Below, one piece after another: positions 33,015 to 42,939 of a stretch of 64,000 bases of DNA (position 1 is the stretch's first letter; each line of letters opens with the position of its first letter). The position numbers and the translations under genes are program-made. The notes below the pieces were generated by a model. It had not been told where the DNA came from. It made no database searches and was given only the letters and a program-made list of their open reading frames with translations. The stretch spans positions 69,439,115 through 69,503,114 of the forward strand of contig NC_080179.1 of NCBI RefSeq assembly GCF_950295315.1. The letters run 5' to 3'. The stretch is from Erinaceus europaeus (lineage: Eukaryota > Chordata > Mammalia > Eulipotyphla > Erinaceidae).

Positions 33015-33150
33015 GCTACCATTTGTACAAGTTTTTTGAAACCAGAACACAGTTCAACTCTGGCTTAGGATAGTGTTGAGGATTGAAGTTGGAACTAGAG
33101 AGCCTCAGATATGAAGGTGTGTTTTGTTCCTGCTGTAGATATCTGCTTGG
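33015..33150 (-). repeat. Type C SINE
   Basis: AACCAGAACACAGTTCAACTCTGGCTTAGGATAGTG, GGATTGAAGTTGGAAC and GAGCCTCAGATATGAAGG follow the minus-strand type C order. Confidence 0.7.
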
Positions 33151-33337
33151 CCCTTTTTCTAGAACATCTTACCGAATAAGTTCTCTTTATGTTTTAAATT
33201 TTTTCTTTCATTTTCATATTTGTATGTTGGACTCACTTTGTCAGATACTAAATTTTATTCAGAATTTGGGTTACATTTAATTCAGGAATCCATCTGAGTA
33301 GAATAAACTTCATATTACAGTGTATATATATTTTTAG

Positions 33338-33600
33338 TTATCACTGGGTCTTGGTGCTAACACTAGAAATTAACTACTCCTGGGGTCTATTGGTCCATTT
33401 TATTTCTTTTTAATGAATAGGACAGAGAGAAATTGAGATAGAGAGGGAAAGAGACAGAGAGACACCTACAGACTTACTTCACCATTTGTGAAGCGACCCA
33501 CCTGCCAGTGGGAGCCAAGGGCTTGAACTGGGATCCCTGAGCATGACCGTGCACTTTGCACTGTATATGCTTAATCCACGGTGCCACCACCTGTCCCCCC
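33338..33600 (-). repeat. ERI-related SINE, long form
   Basis: TTATCACTGGGTCTTGGTGCTAACAC is the 3' extension. The GA-rich body, ACTTCACCATTTGTGAAGCGACC and GGGCTTGAACTGGGATCC lie in order, and the head ends with CACCACCTGTCCCCCC. Confidence 0.85.
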
Positions 33601-33664
33601 ATCAATTTATCTTTATGATTTAGAATTTTCTTTATTTTATACACATTTTATTGGAGGCTTAAAG

Positions 33665-33850
33665 TTTTTTTTTAATTCTTTATTCATTGAATAGAGACAG
33701 CCAGGAATTGAAAGGGTTGGGGGAGATAGAGAGAGAGAGAGACACCCGCAGCACTGCTTCACCACTTGCACAACTTTCCCCCTGCAGATGGGGACTGGGG
33801 GCTCAAACTTTGAAGCCTCAGACATGAAAATATTTTTGCCTAACCATTAT
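33665..33850 (-). repeat. Chimeric SINE: type C head on a type B body
   Basis: Read on the minus strand, the 5' part (to the GTCTGAGGCTTCAAA segment, 33805-33850) is a type C head. It passes at the B-box region into a type B body: CCCCATCTGCAGGGGG, AAGTGGTGAAGCAGTGCTGC and TCTCTATTCAATGAATAAAG. Confidence 0.75.
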
Positions 33851-33877
33851 ACTATCTTCCTTGTCCACTAGTATTTG

Positions 33878-34035
33878 TGAACTATGTATAAATATCATCA
33901 TTTTGTGGATGAACAAATTCAGTCATTTGTTGTAGGGAGATTGAGCGGCCTGTGTCTTCACAGAAAGCCAGTGGTAGAGACTAGATTTGGACCCTGTCAC
34001 TCAGAGCTCAGACTCTATCCTTTTAACAAAACCTG
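33878..34035 (-). repeat. MIR
   Basis: CATTTTGTGGATGAACAAATTCAGTC…CAGAAAGCCAGTGGTAGAGACTAGATTTGGACCC…CTCAGACTCTATCC is the reverse complement of the MIR core and head. Confidence 0.8.
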
Positions 34036-34039
34036 TCTT

Positions 34040-34870
34040 TGCGTGAACACAAGAGGCTAAGGTAGAGATATTTTTTGTTGTTGTTTAAATGTTTTGAGTT
34101 TCAAGTAAGAAATCAAGAAAAACATTCACAAGAAGAACATTCAGCTTCTTGTTGAATAAAATTCAAGGGCTATGCACTAATCCATAAAAATGACCCACTA
34201 CCAAACAACAGCAGTGTCTCAACCTGAAGAGGCCACAAACAGGTGGGCAGGGAAGTTCATTTCATATCTAAATCACGACTTAGAACTTGAATCCCTTCAT
34301 GAGGAACCATTAAACATACCCCAATTAGGAAACAGACTACAAAGCAACTGGCCAGTTCTCAGTTCATAAAACACAGAACATGACTCAGAACTATCCTGAG
34401 GATAGACACTTAAATAGATGTAACCGTGAAACATAATGTATGATTTTGGAAGTTTATTTTTGCGAGGAAGGACAAAATTGTTGGGACAACTGGTGAAATC
34501 TGAATAGATTTGTAGACTAGATAATATTATTACATCAATATTAAATTTCTGGCTTTTAACTTTATATTTTTAATTTTATGATTATTCTGTGGTGATCTCA
34601 GAAAATACCTTATTTCCAGAAAATAGGCACTAACGGAGCAACATGAAGAAACTCTTAAATGATATAGAAATAAATAACACATAGTATAAGTAATATATAT
34701 ATGTATGTATATATATATATATATAAAGACACGTGTATGCACTTACAAAAAGAAAGTCGATGAAGTGTTATGTTTGAAGAAAATGAATAAAAGTTGTACC
34801 TTTCTACTACCCTTGAAATTTCTATGTAAGCATAAAAGAATGCCAAAACGTAATGACTTAAAATAAATGA
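34040..34870. other. Unclassified AT-rich DNA
   Basis: Contains a (TA)n/(TATG)n tract at about 34692-34724. No repeat family or exon recognised. Confidence 0.4.
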
Positions 34871-34978
34871 TAGCAGGGGCCTAGTGGTGGTGACCCGGTT
34901 AAGGGTACATATTTTAACGGCTCCTCACCTGAAGGGGGACGCTTTACAAGTGGTGAAGCAGGTCTTCAGGTGTCTTTC

Positions 34979-35040
34979 TCTTTTCTTTTCTTTTCTTTTC
35001 TTTTCTTTTTTTTCTTTTCTTTTTTTTCTTTTTTCCTCTT
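34979..35040. repeat. (TTTTC)n simple repeat
   Basis: Degenerate TTTTC/TTTTTTCTTTTC units between two SINE parts, probably grown from the CT-rich body. Confidence 0.93.
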
Positions 35041-35045
35041 TTCTT

Positions 35046-35389
35046 TAATTTTATTATTATTGTTATTATTATGATTATTTTTCCTCCAGGGTTATCACTG
35101 GGGCTCAGTGCCTGCACTACTAATCCACTGCTCCTGGAGGCCATTTTCCCCATTTTGTTGCCCTTGTTGTAGTTGTTATTGTTATTGTTGTCATAGCTGT
35201 TGTTGTTGGGTAAGACAGAGAGAAATCGAGAGAGGAAAGGAAGACAGGAAGAAAGACAGACACCTGCAGACCTGCTTCACTGCTTGCAAAATGACCCCCT
35301 GCAGGTGGGGAGCTGGGGGTTCAAACTTTCACAAGCCCTTGTGCTTTGTGCCATGTGCACTTAACCTGATGTGCTACTGCCCAGCTCCC
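35046..35389 (-). repeat. ERI SINE, long form, nested
   Basis: Complete minus-strand element with the extension CCTCCAGGGTTATCACTGGGG and the body CTGCTTCACTGCTTGCAAAATGACC, inside the plus-strand SINE of 34875-35740. Confidence 0.9.
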
Positions 35390-35404
35390 CTTCCTTTCAT
35401 TTTT

Positions 35405-35572
35405 AAGTATTTTATTTATTTTATTTTTGAGAGAGAGAATGTCACAGAGAGAAACACCAGACCACTGCACAGCTCTAGCTGATTGTGGTGCAAGGAGGAT
35501 TGAACCTGAGGCTTCGGAGCCTCAGGCATTAGAGTCTCTTTGTATAACCATTATGCTATCTAACCCCTCCCA
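35405..35572 (-). repeat. Type C SINE, nested
   Basis: TTTTATTTATTTTATTTTTGAG, ACTGCACAGCTCTAGCTGATTGTGG, GGATTGAACCTGAGGCTTCGGAGCC and ATAACCATTATGCTATCTAACCCC form a complete minus-strand element. Confidence 0.85.
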
Positions 35573-35740
35573 AAGTGTCTTTTTCTCTCCCACTCTCTCT
35601 CCCCCTTCTCTCTCAGTTTCTCTCTGTCCTGTCAAATAAAATGGGGTGAGAGGGCAGAAAATGCAAAAAGTGGCTGCCAGGAGCAGTAGATTCACAGTGC
35701 AGGCACCCAGCCCCAGCAATAACAATGGAGACAAAAATGC

Positions 35741-35830
35741 ATACATGAATACATACATACATACCTACGTACATACACATATATGTACATATGTACATAC
35801 ATACGTACATAAATAAATAAAATAAATCTC
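35741..35830. repeat. (TACA)n/(TACG)n simple repeat
   Basis: Tetranucleotide ACAT/ACGT units with variants, in the A-rich tail of the plus-strand SINE; it ends AAATAAATAAAATAAA. Confidence 0.93.
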
Positions 35831-36225
35831 CCCCAAACAAAACTAAGTAAACCTAATAGAATCTCATTCCAGTGTTCCTTCATGATTGTGACTCAGCAGA
35901 ACTCCTTGTGTCTGTTTTCACTGATGTGTATACCTCCAATAAGTTTTCTCTCTACCAAAGACTTTAATTCTCTCTGGACTTGTCACTTCCATTTCATTTC
36001 TAAGAAGAGTCTAGTCAGTTAACAACCAGAACGTTCAGTCACTAGTGGTTCTCTAGTTTGGTTGACCTGGGTCAGTCTGCCAGCAGATTCTGTTTCCTTG
36101 CTCAGCTTTGTAAGAGATATTGTGACATAGCCCTTCTCCTTACCAGGAACCAGAGGCAGGCAGGTGGAAATGACTGACAGTTCTTGAACAAACAGAATAA
36201 TGACAGAAAAAAAAAAATCTGTGAT

Positions 36226-36365
36226 CTTAGAGGTAGCACAGTGTTGGACTCTCAAGCCTGAGGTCCCGAGTTCAATCCCTGGCAGCACATATACCAGAGT
36301 GATGTCTGGTTCTTTCTCTCTCCTCCTATCTCTTTAATTAATTAATTAATTATTTTTAAAAGAAA
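36226..36365 (+). repeat. Short tRNA-derived SINE
   Basis: CTTAGAGGTAGCACAGTGTTGGACTCTCAAGCCTGAGG (tRNA-like head), GAGTTCAATCCCTGGCAGC, GTGATGTCTGGTTC, CT-rich end and AATTAATTAATTAATTA tail. Confidence 0.85.
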
Positions 36366-36376
36366 AGAAAAAAATC

Positions 36377-36635
36377 TTTTTTTTTCAATATTTATTTATT
36401 CCACTTTGTTGCCCTTGTTGTTTTATTGTTGTTGTTATTGATGGTGCTGTTGTTGGATATGACATAGAGAAATGGAGAGAGGAGGGGAAGACAGAGAGGG
36501 GGAGAGAAAGACAGACACCTGCAGACCTGCTTCACCGCTTGTGAAATGATTCCCCTGCAGTGGAACCGGGATCCTTACGCCGGTCCTTTCGCTTAACCCA
36601 GTGCGCTTAACCCAGTGAGCTACCACCCAACTCCC
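36377..36635 (-). repeat. ERI SINE with a duplicated head segment
   Basis: The minus-strand element has a 14-base direct repeat CGCTTAACCCAGTG near 36590-36618 and a deletion in the GGTGGGGAGCC segment (CCCTGCAGTGGAACCGGG). Confidence 0.88.
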
Positions 36636-36779
36636 TAGAAAATAAATTTGAGATTGCACTGGTCAGTGTTTAATCAGTGGTTATGCTGAGTCAGAACACA
36701 TGACTCCATTGAGATCAACAGATTGGCCTGACACCACAAGTACACCAACATTAAACTAAAAAAAAAAAAAAAGTATGTT

Positions 36780-39700
36780 AAAGGAACGATTCACTTTATT
36801 ATTCTGCTAACAAAATTTCTTCTGTAAAAATTGCCTTTGCATTAATATACTGCCTCTGTAAAGATTATAGAAAGTCTATCTTTGCTTTATGAGCTTTATA
36901 TCTGTCTTTAAGGCTCACTTACTGGCTGGATTGTGTTTTAGGATGTGAGTTCAAAGGTTAAAGACTTAGCTCATTTTAGTTGGTTGATGGCTATGGTTCC
37001 ATATCATAACTGAGAAGCAATGAAGGATGACTCTTCTGTGTCTCTCTTCTACTTTTGCACCGTATCTGAAGGTACCAACCTTTTAGAACTTTCTCCAAGA
37101 AGACATCCCCATAAGAAAAATGGGAAGTTTGATTTTTATAATATTTAGGTTATTTAATCAGGAAAGGAAATCATCTGTCTTTGATCATGCCCTTGCCAGA
37201 AGATCCCTTAAGTCATTAGTGAGCTATTAATGAGGCTGTATTTTAAAGCAGGTGTTGTTAAGTGCAATCAGAGCAGCTTTATTAAGCCACAAATTGTCTT
37301 GCAATGACAAAGGACGTCAGATTGGTCCATGCCCAGTTAACCTTTGTCTATATGCATGACTTGGCTGATTAAACAGCAATTGATAATGACCTTCAGTCTG
37401 GCAAAGCTGGAAAAAGGTGATGCCTGATGGTGGTTTTCATTGTATGTGATGTGAGTGACAGGCCAACGGTCTCTTTAATTTAGAAATCTATAATGCAATT
37501 TCAAAATTAACTAATAACACAGTGCAATGAGCAACTAATTTATGTGCATTAAGCTGATATTTCAGTGTGTGTTCTTTCATATTTGAGGCTTCACTGAAAA
37601 GAGAAGAGTTAACTTCAAGTCAAAGTAGCTCTGGCAAGCCATCCTTATTTGTCAATATAAGGAAGATTGTGGAAGGGAGAGGACAATTGCATTTCTGAGG
37701 TTTATTAATATAGTTAACAAGCATACTGAACTTTAAATGTGTTGAAGACTTGCCCTGGTGAATTAAACACGGGTGCTGCTTCTCAGGAGCTCACGATGGG
37801 GTGATAGACAGGAACATCAATTTAATCACAATTTATTCAGTCCCACAGCAGTTCATTATTAGCACGTAAGGAGAGTCTCAGGACCTCACCTGATGTTCCA
37901 ATGTAGAGGGGACATTCAACAAGCTAGGAGAAATCATAGTTTACTGAGTGTCTATTATGTGCTAGCTACTTTGTTCATGGTACCTCCTTGAATCCCTGCA
38001 AAAATTTCAAGGTCAGTTTTTCATTGCACAAATCAGGAAATAGATAGTCACTTCCAGGTTGAGCATTTTGCTCAAGGCCAGTCAACTAGTGAGTAGAAAT
38101 TGCATTTGAGTTGTCTGACTTTAAAGCCCACAGTATTTGGTGGAATCCTGCATAAGTGGAAATGAGTCAAGTATGCAAATTATGCACTGTTTGTGCTATG
38201 ATGTGTATGTATCCATCCCACTTTGTCAACTGAACCTTAATACATGTGTCTTATTGTCTTCAAATCAAGAGTCAACAATAACTTTAGTCTTGTGGCTTTA
38301 TAGATCTTCCTTTGCTCTCTCTCTGTGTGTGCGTGTGTATTTGTGTGTGTATTTTAGTTCATCTTACTCAGGAGGCATTTAATGACTTTATTATTTGTTA
38401 TAACCTACAATCTTTGGGAAGTCTTTACAAAGAACCCTACCATAGTCTAACTCTTGCAATTCCCAATTTGTGGTTAAGGGCATTGCATTCTGGGTGTGCC
38501 AAGAAAACTGTCCATCTGGGCTCATACAGGTTTGTTTAACTGTTAAACAGAATCAGAGAGGTTTCTTTCTTGTTTCAGGACTTTTCGGGGGCTTTAATAT
38601 GCTAATGGATATTGTGACTTTCAAAGAAAAGAAGCTGGTATGGGGAATTTCCCATTTTCCTGACTACGCAGTCCTTTATTTTTTTTGAGCACCAATTAAC
38701 ACTCACAAGAACTGAAGCATGCAGAACAGAGCTATCCCTGGTCTATAAGGAAAATAATAATTGCAGCAAGTTATAATTCAGAGAAAATAGGGATGAGAAA
38801 AAAAAAAATCAAGGAACAGAATCCAAATACAGGAAATAGAAAAGCCCAAATGACTGGTTTGCTCTTTCAAAGCTTTGCTGGGGACAATTACAAAGATTTA
38901 AATACTGCCAAAACCGTTATGGAATTGCCTGATTCCTACCAATAAAATTATAAACGATGTTCATCTGATCTGCCGAAAAGAAATACCAGTCATCACTACC
39001 AATGTTGATTGAGGTTACTTGATGCCTACATCCCTCCTGAATAATAATTGAAGAAGTTGTTCACTTGGAGGTGTTTAAAGGTAATCAGACTTAATTGAGG
39101 TAAGTGGAACATGGGCCCTTGCCATAAATTACATAGATATCCTAAGAGTTTACTGAGATCATACAAGTATGAATTACTTGCATCTTCACAGAATGTGTTG
39201 TCCTAAGTCAATACTAGTTATACCTTTAATTTTTTTTCTTTTTTCCTTTTAGTAAATTACACACTTAGAAACATTTAACAAACTGCCAGCCTAAGTACAA
39301 AATCTCTGACTGGTGATCAGGATCAAGTAATAATCATACCCCCTTAGGATAATGTTCCTATCCAACTAGGGTTCTACATTTTTTGTCTTTTCTCTGAAAT
39401 ATCCTATCTGTGCCCCATGTCCATTCCTCTGGTTGCTTCTGCCTATCTGTGCTAGGAGACCAGTTAACAGCCTGTTCTAAAACTTTCCATCTGCAAGGAC
39501 AAAACCCTTAAATTACAGGTTAAATCTGCCACTCCAAGGCCATTTGCTATATTGTAATTGTTATTGCTATTGTATTTCCTGTTCTTGTCCAGTTACCACA
39601 TTAATCCACGATCACAGTAACCATGGGAGCTGACCTGCCATGTAATTCCCCCTGAAGCTGCTGGAAAGTTTCCAAGCATATGCTATAATGGTATCATTGT

Positions 39701-39957
39701 CTAAAACGCCTTCTGCTCCCAGGGGAGAAGGCTGCATGGAAGACTGAGCAATGTGGCATGTAAGAAGTTACCACATTTACTCACCGCCACTTCATAGTGT
39801 TTCTCCCCCACTGAAATGCTTTCCATATTTTCTTATAAGACCACTTTATTACACCCACTTTCAATCCTATATATTTCTTGCAGCAATTAAATTCCTAAAA
39901 TAGCTGGTGATAAAATTGATAGCTGGCATTAATGACAACGAGGCCACCTGTTTGGCT
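36780..39957. other. Repeat-poor island, candidate conserved noncoding region
   Basis: About 3.2 kb carries no lineage-specific SINE, L1, LTR or family X copy, only one old MIR (37937-38145), while the rest of the window averages roughly one SINE per kb. The core 37200-37640 is rich in TAATTA/ATTAAC/AATTGATAATG-type homeodomain-like words and has no open coding frame. Exclusion of insertions is what long-range enhancers and other constrained noncoding DNA show. Confidence 0.5.
37937..38145 (-). repeat. MIR
   Basis: TTTACTGAGTGTCTATTATGTGCTAGC…TCAGTTTTTCATTGCACAAATCAGGAAATAG…GCTCAAGGCCAGTCAACTAGTGAGTAG…CTGACTTTAAAGCCC is the reverse complement of nearly all of MIR. Confidence 0.88.
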
Positions 39958-39970
39958 CTGAGACAATCTT

Positions 39971-40784
39971 TTTTTTTAATTTATTTTTTATTTAAAAAAT
40001 GATAAATTAACAAATCCATAGGATGGAGGGGTACAACTCCACACAATTCCCACCACCCAATCTCCATATCCCACCCCCTCCCCTGATAGCTTTCCTATTC
40101 TTTATCCCTCTGGGAGCATGGACCCAGGGTCATTGTGGGTTGCAGAAGGTGGAAGGTCTGGCTTCTGTAATTGCTTCCCTGCTGAACATGGACATTGATT
40201 GGTCGGTCCATACTCCCAGTCTGCCTCTCTCTTTCCCTAGAAGGCTGGGTCTCTGGGGAAGCTGAGCTCCAGGGCTCATTAGTGGGGTCTTCAGTCCAGG
40301 GAAGCCTGGCCGGCATCCTGATGGCATCTGGAACCTGGTGACTGAAAAGAGAGTTAACATACAAAACCAAACAAATTGTTGAGCAATCATGGACCCAAAG
40401 GTTGGAATAGTGGAGAGGAAGTGTTAGGGGGGTACTTGCTGCAAACTCTAGTGTACTTATGCTTTCAGGTATATATTTTGCAGTAGTTTATGGATACGTG
40501 TGAACATATGCTCTCTCTCACAGAAACTGGTGTATATCTAGGTTTTGGGTCTTTGTTAGAAAGTGAACCACCTGGGATGGAATTAGAGAATGCTATGTAA
40601 GGAAAGGTCTCACCCAAGTAATGAAGCTGAAGGGTTGTCATTCCATACATGAAGAATTTTTTTTGTTTTTTTTAACCAGAGCACTATTCAGCTCTGGTTT
40701 ATAGTGGTGCAGGGGATTGAACCTGGGACTTTGGAGCCTCAGGCATAAGAGTCCATTTGCATAACCATTATGCTATCTCCCCTC
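39971..40784 (-). mobile_element. Composite retroposon: type C SINE joined to family X
   Basis: One 13-bp duplication, CTGAGACAATCTT (39958-39970 and 40785-40797), encloses both parts. On the minus strand the unit starts with a type C SINE (40784-40665) and an A-rich linker (about 40650-40668). It continues with the family X 5' end (ATGGAATGACAACCC, about 40649) and ends in a poly(A) tail. Within X, about 850 bases of the middle are missing at about 40436. Confidence 0.85.
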
Positions 40785-40799
40785 CTGAGACAATCTTAA

Positions 40800-41198
40800 G
40801 TGACTTTTGCAGGAGGGTGAGTGATCAGCAAATAGACGGTAATGAATCCTAACCATTTGACCATCTGATAGAGCAGACGTGAAATATGACCCAGGTGAAA
40901 GTTTCATAGGCAGAGCCAAAGCAAGTTAAGGTTCTCTTCTAAGTCATTTGTTTTCTTTACAGTTGATATATAGGAGTGTGTAAGGATTATTTAATAGGCT
41001 TGAACAATCACAGATTGTGACTGGGATAGGTGAAATTATCTGGGGGAAGAGGATAAGAAAAGCGTCTTTTGCCTGATAGATGTTTCAATTTTCCTGAGAA
41101 AAGAGATGCACTTACCAGATCAAAATCATTTTGGCAAGTTACATTTCAATGCTGAGTCATCTGAGCAGTTTGAGGTAGTGCATGGCCCTTTGAAAGAT
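40800..41198. other. Unclassified DNA
   Basis: No repeat family or exon seen. Confidence 0.4.
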
Positions 41199-41214
41199 AA
41201 ATTATGCAGTATTA

Positions 41215-41484
41215 TTTTTTTAATCTTATTTATTTTCCCTTTTGTTGCTTTTTTATTGTTGTAGCTATTGTTGTTGTTAATGTCATAGTTGTTAGATAAG
41301 ACAGAGAGAAAGAGAGGAAGGGAAGACAGAGAGGGGGAGAGAAAGACACCTGCAGACCTGCTTTACTGCCTGTGAAGCGACCCCCCTGCAGGTGGGAATC
41401 CGGGGCTCGAACCAGGATCCTTTCGCTGGCCCTTGCGCTTCGCACCATGTGTGCTTAACCCGCTGCGCTACCACCCGGCTTCCT
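41215..41484 (-). repeat. ERI SINE, full length
   Basis: Target duplication AAATTATGCAGTATTA (41199-41214) / AAATTGTGCAGCATTA (41485-41500). The B-box-like GGGGCTCGAACC is intact in reverse. Confidence 0.93.
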
Positions 41485-41905
41485 AAATTGTGCAGCATTA
41501 ATTTTCAGATCTCTGCATTAGGAATGACTGGATGAGATCCTTGAAAGGAACTTAAAACACGCAAAAAGATGTTTACCTTTCACAACTGCAGTTTTCCTTT
41601 TAAAGATGAAAAAGAGTACACAGTTTCTAGAGCAGATCACCAGGGAATGATTGCACTGGAGGCAGTAATACCGTAAGTGACTGATCCGTTTCACCCTCAC
41701 ACAAATTGTGAGCATGGCTGTCTGATGGGTAAGAAAAGATGCAAAATTCAAGACGGTGTCTCTGAGCAGAATAATTGAACTGCATAAAATCACAACTCTC
41801 TTGCTGTGTAAGTCTACTCGTTTCCTGAATCTGGTTCCCCCTTCACCGTGTTGTGTGAAGTAGTGGAAAACAGCAGCACATGCAGTAGGTAAAAGCTGGA
41901 TGGCT

Positions 41906-42243
41906 GCCCTCCTGCACTGCTGCTGGGAATGTCAATGGGTCCAACCTCTGTGGAGAGCAGTCTGGAGAACTCTCAGAAGGCTACAAATGGACCTACCCTG
42001 TGATCCTGCAATTCCTCTCCTGGGGATATATCCAAAGGAACCCAACACATCCATCCAAAAAGATCTGTGTACACATATGTTCTTGGCAGCACAATTTGTA
42101 ATAGCCAAAACCTGGAAGCAACCCAGGTCTCCCTCAACAGATGAGTGGCTGAGCAAGTTGTGGTATATATACACAATGGAATACTACTCAGCTGTAAAAA
42201 ATGATGACTTCACCGTTTTCAGCCGATCTTGGGTCCTTAAGTG
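41906..42243 (+). pseudogene. L1 ORF2 C-terminal end
   Basis: An uninterrupted frame of about 112 residues corresponds to the last part of the L1 ORF2 protein (endonuclease plus reverse transcriptase), past the polymerase domain. Recognisable conserved points are LLHCCWECQWVQPLW, the PCDPAIPLLGIYPK motif, WKQPRSPSTDEWLSKLWYIY and TMEYYSAVKN, all typical of mammalian L1. The frame stops at TAA 42242. Between the ORF2 end and the GTGAAATAAGTC segment about 20 bases present in the copy at 20763-21144 are missing. Only the 3' portion was copied, so it cannot encode active protein. Confidence 0.93.
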
Positions 42244-42389
42244 AAATAAGTCAGAAACAGAAGGATGAATATGGGATGATCTCACTCTCAGGCAGAAGTT
42301 GAAAAACAAGATCAGAAGAGAAAACACAAGTAGAACCTGAGCTGGAATTGGCGTATCGCACCAAAGTAAAAGATTCTGGGCTGGGTGGG

Positions 42390-42767
42390 TGCTGGTATGC
42401 TTCTAAGACCCCTTCTGTTTCATTGGTTTAATACCCCCTGCTTAACACTGTATTCTATTTATATAACTACTGCAGGGCATTGGTTTAATCCCCACTGGTT
42501 CATGATGTGCTTCTGCTCCGCCCCCTCTCGTAGTACACCCTGATTTGCACCAGTCACTTTTTGCTCCACCCTCTCTGCGTCACATCCCATTTCCGCCCTA
42601 CTTGGCGAGTATATATAGGATTGTGTTTTTAGTTTAGTTTAGTTTAGTTTAGTTTAGCTTAGCTTGGCTTAGATTGTGCTGCGTTCTGCATGAATAAAGA
42701 CTGAAATGTGTACCACCCAGCTATGAGTCCCTGGTCGTCTGTCGCTGCTCGTGAAGCCAGCCCGACA
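42390..42767 (+). mobile_element. Solo LTR, probable class II endogenous retrovirus
   Basis: A 378-bp unit starting TGCTGG and ending CCGACA is flanked by the exact duplication GGTGGG (42384-42389, 42768-42773) and interrupts a known L1 3' UTR, so the borders are firm. It has a TATA box TATATATAGG (42610-42619), a TTTAG/TTAGC tandem tract (about 42630-42672) in the R or early transcribed part, and a polyadenylation signal AATAAA (42693-42698) about 70 bases before the end. No viral gene remains; recombination between two LTRs removed the interior. Confidence 0.9.
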
Positions 42768-42939
42768 GGTGGGTAGGGAGAATACAGTTCCAAGAAGGAT
42801 GACAGCGGTCCTAGTGGGGGATATATTGTTATATGGAAAACTGGGAATGTTATGCATGTACAAACTATTGTATTTATGGTTGAATGTAAAACAGTAATTC
42901 CCCAATGAAGAAAATAAATAAATAAAAAGCTGGGTGGCT

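Larger units (their letters stand above)
34875..35740 (+). repeat. ERI SINE split by a nest of later insertions
   Basis: The head and first part (GGGGCCTAGTGGTGGTGACCCGGTTAAGGG…GGTGAAGCAGGTCTTCAGGTGTC) occupy 34875-34975. The body resumes at 35573 with AAAGTGTCTTTTTCTCTCCC and runs through the long-form tail CAGGAGCAGTAGATTCACAGTGCAGGC to about 35740. Between them lie a (TTTTC)n tract, an ERI SINE and a type C SINE, both on the minus strand. Confidence 0.85.
41906..42924 (+). mobile_element. Young L1, 5'-truncated 3' end carrying a solo LTR
   Basis: Target duplication AAAAGCTGGATGGCT (41891-41905) / AAAAGCTGGGTGGCT (42925-42939) bounds the insertion. It contains the ORF2 C-terminus, then the 3' UTR (GGATGATCTCACTCTCAGGC…TTATGCATGTACAAAC…GTAAAACAGTAATTCCCC) and an A-rich tail. 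The solo LTR at 42390-42767 lies within the GGTGGG-rich part of the 3' UTR. The L1 sits in a short SINE (see 42940-43420). Confidence 0.92.

Noticed and set aside
36435..36659. Coding frames within ERI SINEs (many places)
   Set aside because: The same peptide fragments (for example a TCRPASPP-like run) recur wherever a SINE lies and carry no host protein signal.
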